Positions 1-11,660 of a stretch of 64,000 nt of DNA are shown here, in pieces. Made by a program: the position numbers and the translations under genes. Source of the stretch: Paralvinella palmiformis. Its lineage: Eukaryota; Annelida; Polychaeta; Terebellida; Alvinellidae. The notes beneath the pieces are model-generated. The model made no database searches and was not told the origin of the DNA. It was given only the letters and a program-made list of their open reading frames with translations. The number at the start of each line of letters is the position of its first letter. Position 1 is the stretch's first letter. The stretch lies in contig JAODUP010000226.1 in the NCBI GenBank assembly GCA_025642065.1, positions 46,001 to 110,000 on the forward strand, read 5' to 3'.

Positions 1-517
1 TTAAATAAATTTATGTTTATGACACTATACTAGAAAGGCATTATTAAGCTTATGTGAGATCATTTATTCCATAAAGCAATAATTCGATCATTAAATCGTT
101 CAATTCTTTTACTATGTCATAGGTGACTTGCGGCTCATTTGCATATTTTCAATCTCAAAATATTAAAATATATATTTACCAGGACTCGAGTCGCTCGGAG
201 CAGGCTGTAATTAATAAACAAACTATTTATGTATTATAAATAATAAATGAAATGAATAAAATGATCAAATAAAAAGAAAGGAACCCTGACGCAACCCCGA
301 TCGAAAAGCGGCAGAAACCAAATTTTTTACCAGTTCGCGTATTTTTAAAAAATATCTCAAGCTCAATTATAAATTTAAGTATCATTTCAAAATTTCCCTA
401 AAAGTTGTACAAAACATTCAAGAACAAGGTACTGTGTTACAATATTATTGCGATCGCCTTTTAAATGCACTATGTTCTGAAAAGTTCTATCAGTATCAAA
501 ATTTCCCCGAAACTTAC

Positions 518-526
518 CTCCGCCAT
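518..526 (-). CDS. MIER1: First coding exon of a divergent gene, probable MIER1 orthologue
   Basis: On the - strand, positions 526-518 read ATG GCG GAG, preceded by GCAAAG and followed directly by the consensus donor GTAAGT (517-512). That encodes Met-Ala-Glu and leaves a phase-0 junction. Vertebrate MIER1, a nuclear ELM2-SANT corepressor, has an isoform whose first exon starts Met-Ala-Glu, and in human MIER1 lies head-to-head with DNAI4/WDR78, as here. No later exon is visible between 1 and 517, so the rest would lie outside the window. Start and donor are seen; the MIER1 identity is inferred from synteny and three residues. The ATGGCGG core also resembles a YY1 site, which could explain it without coding. 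Confidence 0.5.
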
Positions 527-975
527 CTTTGCAACTACTATGGGATGGCGGCGCGACGCAAAACGAGGCTGCCTAGATTTGCCCTTTGCAAAAAGTGACA
601 TGTATCGCATTTTATGATTGGTCAACTCCAGCGCACATTATATTGTTTAAGTCGATATTTTACTTTTTTCGTCGAGCCATTAAATAATGACTGTTGACTT
701 GCTTAGATAACACACACAATCTGCACAACTGTATGATACTTACTGGTTTGTAAAAGTCAAGATAACTGCGAACAACCTTCCAGAACCGTAGACCGCGTTC
801 TCGTAAAGCGACCAATCAGTTGCCAGGTCTCATACCGTCGTCGACCAGCCTAGCAACATCGGGCAGCCGATGTATACACAGCAGATGATTGTCAAATGAT
901 ACGACAGTTTCAATACATTGTATAGGCATTTTCATATTGCTGTTTTGGTTGAGTTATCGAAATATTGACCACATC
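527..975. promoter_or_regulatory. Probable bidirectional promoter between MIER1-like exon and DNAI4
   Basis: The 449 bp between two divergent start codons are richer in CpG than the surroundings. They contain a CCAAT box on the + strand (ACCAATCAG, 811-819) and an inverted one (ATTGG near 618-622). GTTGCC at 819-824 and CCTAGCAAC at 849-857 resemble halves of the X-box bound by RFX factors, which drive cilium genes, but they are about 24 bp apart and form no canonical full X-box. A 17-codon upstream ORF starts at 545 on the + strand. Confidence 0.45.
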
Positions 976-1016
976 ATGTCTAATTCAACAAAGAAGAGTA
1001 AAACTAAGTTTACAGG
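976..1016 (+). CDS. DNAI4: DNAI4 exon 1 (residues 1-14)
   Basis: ATG at 976 starts MSNSTKKSKTKFT. The donor GTAAGT follows at 1017. The exon ends in phase 2 (GG), completed by the T that opens exon 2. The basic Ser/Lys-rich start has no signal peptide, as expected for a cytoplasmic/axonemal protein. A further upstream in-frame exon cannot be ruled out. Confidence 0.8.
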
Positions 1017-4000
1017 GTAAGTGTTATACCTACATGTGATGATGTGTTCAGTGTCTTATTAGATCTATCAACTTATCAAGACTCACGAGTCAAGTAGTCT
1101 ACTATAAATAGTATAATTATAAATAATCTATATCTACTAGTCTAGTGCTAATACTACTAGTAGTCTAGTACGAGACTAGTGTATAGTAGTACCCCACTTG
1201 GCTACTAGTAACTAGAATCTAGATCTAATAACTAGATCTAGTCTACGGCTACGGTCGTACAGACTTCGCTATCTTTACATTTATACTTACTAGAGTCTAC
1301 TTAGAGCTACTACTATCTAATAACTAGATCTATTTGAACTGGTATACATATATGACTATAATACACTGTAATCTGTATCTTAAACACTCTATCACTATAA
1401 TTGTCTGTAACTAATAAGCTAACCTATGAAATGTCATTGAGTTGATTTATTGTAGTTTATTACCTGGAAAGAAACAATTCTTCCAGTTCCATTATGTGAC
1501 TATCATCACTGTGTTGACTTACATGAAGTAGCTATATAGCTCTGGACTTGTAAACACATTAGTATGTGTTTTAACTAATACAGAGACTGGAACCAGCCAT
1601 CTCTCAATCGATTGTAAAATATATCTGAAGTATATTTATCAGTTCATTCTAAAAGGGTCATAATTAACTTAAAATGAATTCATTCAAACTATTGCTATAT
1701 CAGATAATCATGTGGGTATATAGATTCAAGTAAATCACCCTCTTTCAAAGACATTATAGTACTAAATACATCTCACTCCCCTACTTCTGCAGACATAAAG
1801 TGAAATATATCTGGTTCCTTGAATAATGGTTAGAGAGTTAATTTGTTTAACATTTTAAAATCCTAATAATAATAAATAATTTCAGCAGTAAAAATGATGT
1901 GTTTCATGATGATTATTTGATGAATTCTGCCAATTTTCCACAATTATGAAAGACCAGTGTAAGAATTTAATCTTGGGTATTACCAATCTTAAATGCAATT
2001 TTGCAGTTAATAATTCAGTTATCAAATAGTGATATAAAAGAGGAGGCAATGTCAAAATATACAGCAGTAATTGTGTGTAAATGTATTCAGTACCCAGATG
2101 TTAAAAATATCAATACAAGATGTATAATACAGCAATTAGTGTCATGCCCATAGTGCATTAATAGTACCTTCTCGTGTAGTCAACTGGAGTTAGTTGAGTT
2201 AGATTTGGTGACATTGCACATGTACCGACCATTTTGCAACCCTACCTGTTTTAAAATGGGACTGTCCCATTTTGCAACACCACAAGCCTTGTGGTTGTAA
2301 TATGGGTAGCCCGTTTCACAACCACTTGATTCAGTATAGCATTGGCATGATCAGATCATGATAAATTCTATTGTGCACCATTTTGCAAAATATGAATTTA
2401 TAATTTTCGCATGTATTTGTATGAATTTATATATGTATATATAATGTCCTTAAAATAACTTCTGAAAACCATATGATTTTCAATCAGTCCACTTCCCTTT
2501 ATGAAACTGCCTGACCTAGAAGAGGACTGTTTCAACAACTTCAAATAATTTAGTTTTGAGAATTTATTTGTTCATATATCTATATACAGAGGTATATATA
2601 ACTTATATTCAATTTTATTTTCACAACAAATTATCACTTTGCTAGATAACTGACCAATAATACATAAAATTTAGAAATAACAGCACAATGTTTTGTTGCA
2701 ACATAGTTGCTAAATGGGGAGGCATTCTTAAAACCATACCAGTTGCGTAACAGGTCAGTCCAATTTCAGAACGGCCCCAGTTGTCAAGATGGTGCATAAC
2801 ACACACATGCAAAGCAAATGTCTGGTGCTTTACCTGTTGCAGAGTGGGTCCAGATCTGGACCAATAACAACATCCTTATTTATATGAAACAACTTATTTT
2901 ATTGCAATAACTGGATAAGAATGACTTTTGATGGTTGCATGGGATGTAATTACTAAAAGGGCAAGCACTCAATAATTCCCATTTTAATTATTAAAGGTTT
3001 ACCATGAGAGCTATTGAACTTTTGGGACAGTGTTTATATGTCTGAAACAACTAAACCTTTTTTGGTTGGTCTCTTTTATTATCTATTAATGTGGTAGTTC
3101 TTATAATAATAATAGCTGCTCTAATGCACTTTATAATAATATTTACAATATTATTATCCCTGACTCAGACCTGTTTCCACCCAGCACATATCAACTCCCA
3201 AGGGAGTATACAATGCATGCTGCCATTATAGGCGCAAATCGTTACTCAAACACATAGCCATCGTGTCCTGTCAGGTACTCTTTTTTTATGGATGACTGAA
3301 CCAGTCACCACATGATAGCATTGCAGCTCACAGACCCTCGAACCTGTGACCTTTTGGCTATGAGTCCTACGCTCTAACTAACTGTGCTATCATGGCTCTT
3401 GTTTAATATTATTAGTATTATACCTATAGCAGTTTAGTATTACTGTTTATTATATCTTTTATCAGGCATGTTGCTATCATAAATAAATCTTTCTAACATA
3501 GTTACTCAATCTTTTCAATATAAATATATTCCTAGAACTTTACATCTAGGGGTTAAAATATAAGGTAAGATAACAGTATCGCAAATGCTATAGACTGACA
3601 TGATACATGATAATATACAAATACAATAATGATACATATACAATAACAAAACCCTTTCAATCATACAATGACTGGGTACATTCATATTTTTCCACCACAA
3701 CTATCTTAAAAACCTTTTACAAAACCTCAAGATGGGGAAGATAATCATACTGTTTATTAATGTAGACTTAATTTACACATTCACTACAGTTATAACACAT
3801 TGGGTCTGGGAAAGTTAAAATGATTTGTTTGAAGGAATCCTTAGAACTGATATTTTTAGATTCATTACACAGTACATTCCATAGTTTTGCGCCTTGATAT
3901 TATAGTGTTTTTTCCATACCATTGACTAATAAAAGTTGGAATATTAAGTACTTGTGCATTATGTATGGAGAATCTTTTTATTTAAACATATTGTGTAAAT

Positions 4001-7000
4001 ATGATGATGGTCCTTATGAATGAACTATTTTATATACCTTTGTCATAAATTTCCTTAAATGTTGAATGTACACAAGTGGAGTTTTTGACCTAGTTCTAAA
4101 CTTTTCATAAGATGAATTGAAGTCATTATATATAATGATAATGATTTAATAATAATAATAATAATCACAAACATCTATTGCGCTAATATCATTGAAAAGA
4201 ATCGAGCTAGTGCACCTAGTAGGTCTACAGAGGTTAGAGAATCTCATATTATGGGCCATTAATTGTTTTTTCAATACTTGTTTTACAAAGCCGCCGATCA
4301 CAGCTGAAACCTGTCTCCGGGAAAATAAAATCGACTTTTATTCCTGTTATTATTATTTTTGCATCAACCCAGCTGACCATAACTTAAAATACACGGAACA
4401 ATTTGTGACAGTGCTAATGGAAACAGTGAGTCAACTAATCAATGACCGCATAAGAATCTATTGGAAAGATGGCAACTCATGCCAGTGCTGACAGTGACAT
4501 GTCTATTGTTTACTTTTCACTGACAATTCACAATCGAAAGAAAATTATAAAAACTATTGCAGAGATGATCAAATCCCAACTAAAGAAAGGATATGTTTTA
4601 GTAAACATGGTCGTGGGCCAGATGACCGTTGAGGAAGACATGCCGGTGGCTGTGCAAATCATTGATAGATCTCTCTATGCATGATTATACAGTAGGTCCC
4701 CATTATGACATGAACCACAATACCATGAAATCAGATATAACACAGTCATACCTTGGATACCCATTCGTGGGATTCACGACAGGCCATTTTTCTGCGAAAT
4801 GGCATTAAATCCACCACTGATCGAAACATTATATTTTTCACACAAACAGTGAGGTAATATTTATGTTTAAGTCAACATGCAAATGATTAAAGAATTACTG
4901 GGAATATTTATGAACAGTTTTATGTAATCTTTAAGGATGGTGCAAATGAGGTGAATTAACACATGGACTGCCTTATTATCACCCACCCTGTCTCCCTTCG
5001 CAGTCCATCTATAATACAGTCGATGGGTTGTGGACCCCAACAACTGTGTTATAATGGGGACCTACTGTATATGTTACTGATAGTCAATGGATAGTATAGT
5101 TTTGTTCAGTACTTTATAGTTTATGACAAATGTTGATATTTGACAAATTTTACTTGTTTTGTTAGGTGAGTTGATTTTAATGAATCCGGGACATTTAGCC
5201 AACAGACACCTAGCCAATGGACATTTAGCCAACACACACTTAGCCAACAGACATTTAGCCAATAGTTGCAGGGGGGACATTTACCCAACATTCATAATTT
5301 TTGATTATGTTTATGTGAGCTTTCACTATAAATATAGTTGTTTCAATAAATACAAAACAGTTTATGTAATTGTATTTTTGTAATTCATTGTAGAAATGTA
5401 ACAAACACAAACATTGTCAATATTCCTATTATAAAGTCTACATTATATAATTTTAATATATTTATTTGTATTATCTATATTCTTTCCATGTTTTATATTT
5501 TAACTGGGCGCTAAGTATATATTTGAAATTAATTTTTTTTTGGAGTCATTTATCTAATTGCACTGGGGCCCTTTTATCCCACTAGCCTATAGAAGCCACT
5601 CATTCCAGGTGAAAGAATTTAAGTGTCATTGGGGATGATCTGGTCAACTTGACAGTACACCAAACAGAAGCACTGTAAACTAAGCCAGATCTATTTGCAC
5701 CGGGTGACCCCTTTATCCCATAAACCCATGCACCTATTGCATGTTGCATATCATTATTTATATTTATGTATAATACCGGAGAAAATAGTATACATTAATA
5801 TAAATATACACATTGTACAAAAATCTACAATAATTATTATCTTGCTAACATCTAACCTAAAGATAGGCGTATATTTGTAACATCCATAAACAGAACATAA
5901 TATTAACAGATCATACACAAACTAAAAAATATAACAATGTACATGTAAGATATACATTTTTGAATGGTGGCTAAATGTCCCCCTGCAAATAATGGCTAGA
6001 TGTCCCTCCCGCAAATAATGGCTAAATGTCCCCCCTGCAAATAATGGCTAAATGTCCTCCCTGCAAATAATGGCTAAATGTCTGGATACCGATTTCAATA
6101 TAAAGCTTCACTTTTTGCAAAACTGTCAAAACCACTTTTTGTATTGTTTTTGTTCTTTGTATATAAACATGTATTAAACATTACTCTTTGTTATACATGT
6201 ATATCTTTGGTTTTAACAGATTGTTTGTGCAATTCTTGCAAGATAGTTATTAATTTGTATGAGATTTAAAAAATGTTATTTTAACAGACTATTTTGTGTG
6301 TGAACATCCAGAATTAAAAGAGTTGTCCAGGTATTTGTTGATATTAGTTTATAGATCTTCGGTATGTAGAACAATGACATATTCCTAGTCATACATTTTT
6401 ATTTCTGGTCTTTAGTAGATATGTTGAACATGTACTGCAATATATTTTGTTTTATTTTGGTTCATTTTTTATTGTATTGTATTACATAGATTTGTTTCTA
6501 TAACATGTATTAATTAATCTGCAGTATTATTCTTTAAAAAAATCATTCCTTATAAATGCCTTGATGATGTTTCCAAAAGACAGTATCCACTCAGTGATAG
6601 AAGTCATGATTGATGTTTTATTTTATGGTCACTTTTGTGCACATGGTAGGTTAAATGGGACATAGAAGTGTCATAAGGGTGTGAGTGGGTTACATTCCTA
6701 ATAGATGTATCAAAAGATACAAGTCTGTAAGTAAAAAATTATTTGAATATCAATGTAGAAATACAACATAAAACCAGAATAATCTAGAATGTGTCTTGGG
6801 GCATTCGTAAATGGTTGGGTACTGAATCTGGCAAATCTTTCAGAAACTTTTCAGCCAACCCTATGTTTTCATTCCTTTGTCCCGACCAACCCTAATTTGG
6901 GGGAAGGAAAATTTCCATAAAACAAGTATTCAAAAAACAATGACCTAGTGAAGGTAAAATGCAAAATTGATCAACAAGTGATCATATCCAGTGAAAACTT

Positions 7001-9341
7001 AGGAGGGATAAGCAAGTCTGAAAAGATGAGTTTTCAAACAATGGTAATGGAAAGAAACTATTATTTGATGACTTAACATGTTCAGGTAGTGAGTTACAAT
7101 GAGTACGGACAGTAATTAAAAAAGCACGAGTCCTAGCATGAGTTTTAACCCTGGGAACAGACAGCAAGAAAAAAACAGATGAATGGAGCACTCTTGGCCT
7201 GGCGTGCTAGAGAAAGCATGGAAAAGTTATGCATAAATGTTTAATTTTAATTTATATAAGTACAGTATTTAAGAAATGATATAATGACCAAAATTGTTTG
7301 ATTTAAGTCATTGATTTAAATCACCACAAGAAAATTAAAAAAATCATGTGTTTTTTAATTTTTATTACATTTATTGCTATTTTTGGACTAATTTGATTTT
7401 TATGATTAATGTATTTATTTTAAATCAGTTGTTACTTATGCGAGATAATTAGTTTTACATCATTGTAAATTGAAATGGTAACAATAGGATAAACCTTAGC
7501 AAGCCATTAAATACAGTCTGCCTAGTAGTCTTGATCTGTAAATATTGACTAGTTCACGCTCCCAAATAAATTAGATAGTACCTTTTGGCAGGCATGTTTT
7601 TAAAAAGAAAATTATTTAAAAGACTGTACCAAAAGGTGCTATCTTCAGATGGCACATTTATCCAGTAGAAAATCAAATAAATTCCTTTTAAAAATACTAT
7701 ATATACACCATGGCAGGCACATTCTGGAATTAAATGTTCAATAACAATTCTGCAAAAATGACTAATATTTAAGTTATGCTTTTCAGCATACAAAGAATAT
7801 ATGCTATAGTGACAGATAAATGATAGATTATAATTTATTGATGGTAAATATGCTTTTAAATACACCGTATATTAAAATGGAACAAACAATCGTTGTAACT
7901 GGGTATTACTATTATTATATTACCAAATAATAATCTATGTAGGAGAGATGATTGATAGACAATCAGAAACAAAAAGACCACAATGTAAATGCATTCAATA
8001 ATATTTGCAGTAGCACTACTAATTGCATTACAACACGATCCTACAATATATCGAACCTAATGCATAGTTCAATTTCATTTTACATCCTTTAGTCCTCATT
8101 AATGTTCATGTAATCTTCTGTTGCGTCTGGGAGAGGTCATTTATCTACGAACTTGTGGTTGGATGTTAGATTTTCAGCATTAGTTATGAAATTATGACCC
8201 ACTCCGCATACTACTACTAGTTCAGGGATGGTCGTTCCAGCTGAAAGAAGTTAAAGTGTCATTGGGGATGATCTGGTCAGCTTGAAGGTACAACAAACAG
8301 AAGCACTGTAAACTAAGTCGGATCTAATTACCCATAAACCCATGCATATATTGTGGCGCCTCAGTGGTCTAGCGGTAGCCTGCTGGACCACAGATCACTA
8401 CTACCGTGTTCAAATCTCGGCGTGGGCATATCTGAAGGTTGTTTCATCTTTGACTTCGCTTCATTACCTTTGGAGATCACTCGGCCCATTTAGCCTACCA
8501 TGTCCACAAAAGTGGCCGTAAAACACCAATCATGATCATCACCATAATGGAGAAAACAGTATACATTAATATAATGATACAAATTGTACAAAACAATCAA
8601 CAATAATTATTATGTTGCTAACATCTTATCTAAAGATAGGCCCATATTAGCAACATCCATAAACAGAAGATAATATTGACAGAGCAAAGTACACAAACTC
8701 AAAAATATAACAATACACATGTATATGTAAGATATACATTTTTGAATGTTGACAATAATGGCTAAGTGTCAGACATGGGCTCACTTCAATTCTGGAATTG
8801 GAATTGATTATTTAAAAAAATGAAATTGGACTTGAGAAATTTAGAATTGAAGTTTCCTACAAAAAGAAATTAAATCCAGAAATTAATTTACCATTTTTAT
8901 AATGTTAACAGTTACCAGTGGTGTTACCAATATACTGGAACCAAAATGATCCAGATGGTTGGTTTTGTTGTTCGGGGAGAATCCCCAGGCTGTCGCTTAA
9001 TCAGCACAGCCTCTATGTTGGAGTGGTTGAGGAATCTCCTCCCCCACCACTCACAGGGGAGCAGTACGGAATGATTGAGCCGAAATACCCTGAGGGTGGT
9101 CACTGCCAGAGTGTTTTACGTCCTCAGGGGGTTTTTAACGTCCCCCTTTATTTTAAATAATTCAGTGAAGACGGCAGCGCCATTTAACGTGGTTAGCCAC
9201 CCACGATGTAGTGAGCCGAGAAATTAATCCCTGGAAAAGTTTCGACCTCTTACGCAGTTCGAACCTGCGACTGTTGGTACCAAGTGCCGAGTGCTTAACC
9301 GCTAGGCCACCGGAGCTCACTAATGATCCAGAACTTTGATT

Positions 9342-9385
<44 letters not shown>

Positions 9386-11624
9386 GATATGCACACCAAC
9401 CGTGGCACCCCAGGTGAGTGTTTAACCAATTAAATTGTCTGGATACTGTGAGCTCCACCCACAACACTGTGACACCACCACATAGCATACTTGTAATCTA
9501 TATAGAGATATTAAATTGCTATTTGGGAATTAATTAATTTTATCATCTCTCTGGGAATGCCAATCTGGAGCCAAGGGTTTGCCCCTCCTCTCCTTAAACT
9601 GTGACTACTATAGCTTGTCCCCAGACCTAACTGTTTTAATAACCATATGAGATCATTTCTAAACTTATGTATGTGGTTTAGTACCCAGCAGGGTTGTGAA
9701 GTAAACACAGGATCTGACCCCTGCTGGGCCGAGCTAAGCAAAACATTTGTTTCAAGGCTCCTACTGAACAGTGGAATATAAACACATCTTTGGTGAATAG
9801 AAAATTTACTTTTACATCATATATGCATACTGACCATGGCACCTCAGATGAGCATTTAACCCAATTAAAAAATTAAATCCACAAATTAATTTACCATTTA
9901 ATTTTTTAATTCAGAAATATTTCTTCCATGACAATCCTACTTGGAATATAAACTACTTGGAGTAGGTATTCCAAGTAGGTACTCCGGGTACCTACTCATG
10001 GTAAAAAGTATTAGGCAAAAAAAGAATCAGAAAAAAAAACGGAATTTGAATTGATAAATTGGGAATTGAAATGGAATTGATAAATTTGATTTTGAATTTG
10101 AATTGACCAAATGGAATTGACAAAATGGAATTGACCCCATGTCTGGTATGTTAGGTTTCGATCTGATTTTTCCAAATGTCACAAACAGTCTGTGGTTTAG
10201 TCCATCTGAAATATAGAGCATAATGGCTAAATACATTCTATAGGTCTTCTTTGGAGTAAGTTATAACTCACTGTTTTGAAGTCTGTATTGAGTGTTTTGA
10301 TTTTTCATGCGTCAGTTATAGATGATTACACAATAAGTGTTGTATGTAAGTGACAGCCAGTTCCATTAACTTGTTCTAGCAATACACAGATCACTACCAC
10401 CCACGTTCAAATCTCAACTTGGGCATATCTGAAGGTTGTTTCATCTTTGACTTTGGAGGTCGCTCGGCCCATTTAGCCTACCATGTGCACAAAAGTGGCC
10501 ATAAAACACCAATCATCTTGTCCTAGCAATAACAGTTATCCAAATGGTTTCTTGAGAAATGCTTTAAATGTTATATTCCTGAAATTATCCAGCTGTCTTC
10601 TCACAAAGGTATGCCACCATTTAATAGCATGGAGGTGCAAAACCTGACTGTAGTTACCTTTAACTCCACTCAACTCATCTCAGCTAGGTGGACTCTGTTT
10701 AATAACCTAGTATTATATAGTGTTTTATAAAGGTGAACATGGTGACTAATATAATTAATTTTTACAAATAAATCAGCAAATATTTGTAACAAAATGTTGC
10801 TGATTTACTGTCATTTTTCTATACATGGTAGACTAAATAGATCAATCAACCTGCAAAGGTTATAAGATGAAGGAAAAGATGAACCACCTTTCTGACACAA
10901 CCTGACTCAAGTTTGGGGGGTTATAGATCTGTGTCCCACTACGCTACCACTTTGGCTATGTATACACCCAGAAATATTTCTAATAAAATGAAGTATATAT
11001 TTTGTGGATCCTACAGATATTTTCTATGTTGAATACAAGATAAATAATCTATGTCAGGAATTTAAAAAATATGTACGTGTTGTTCAAGGTTAATAAGTTC
11101 TCATTCAGTGTGATAAAAAATTACATTACGGTAAATGCTACATACTGATAATGTGCTTATTGTCTTGTAAATGTAAACTTGTGTGTGTGATTTGTTTTCA
11201 CACATGAATGCCTTTTAACCCTGTAGGCTGTACTGTAGTTTTATTAAATAGTTTTCACTGATTGATATAAAATTGTTGTCTACTTTGTCATGCCATTCTC
11301 ATTACAGTAACAATGCTAGACCTGGACCAACTGGAGTTAGTCGTACCTCTAAGAAGAGTATGCCACAAACATCATCAGATAGTCAGTCACGTGTCAGAAA
11401 GAGCATGTTTGGAGGTACATCTCGTACACTTCTCTCATCAGCTGGTAAACGAGGGGCTCAGTTACCCGGAGAAAAAGTTGGTGTACCTGGTCGCCCACCT
11501 ATAACAGTAAGTGTTGACTTGCTGTTTGATGTAATGGCTAATTATTGTGTGATCCTTCTTAGATCTTTGATATTTGGTATTTCACTAATCTAATTAAAAG
11601 GTATTCATGTTACCTCTCTCTCTC

Positions 11625-11660
<36 letters not shown>

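Larger units (their letters stand above)
8770..10145. mobile_element. Composite element with CAGACATGGG / CCCATGTCTG ends
   Basis: Starts CAGACATGGGCTCA and ends TGACCCCATGTCTG, an inverted pair with CAG...CTG termini as in hAT-type elements. Both ends carry AATTGGAATTG-type simple sequence. The interior has a fragment shared with 40420-40560, a SINE-C, an (AT)n run and the tyrosine-recombinase piece. AATTAAATCC(A/C)(G/C)AAATTAATTT occurs at about 8870 and again at about 9870. Boundaries are good; classification is tentative. Confidence 0.55.
1017..11307 (+). other. DNAI4 intron 1 (10.3 kb), repeat-rich
   Basis: Contains the repeats listed separately: SINE-D, repeat-E fragments, a pogo-like MITE, a fold-back element, duplicated 500-bp repeat copies, SINE-A copies and a CAG/CTG-ended element. 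The stretch 1030-3100 is AT-rich and holds nothing else I can name apart from clustered short palindromes near 2250-2300. Confidence 0.7.

Noticed and set aside
5074..5383. ORFs with repeated 'LAKC' or 'HLAN' units on both strands
   Set aside because: Produced by the tandem ACATTTAGCCAAC arm of the fold-back element.
5190..6082. Possible CRISPR-like array (regular about 25-bp repeats)
   Set aside because: Direct, spacer-less tandem units in a eukaryotic fold-back element; no spacers and no cas genes.
8918..9160. 80-codon + strand ORF with a Pro-rich segment
   Set aside because: Overlaps a dispersed repeat also found inverted at 40436-40540; no protein family resemblance.
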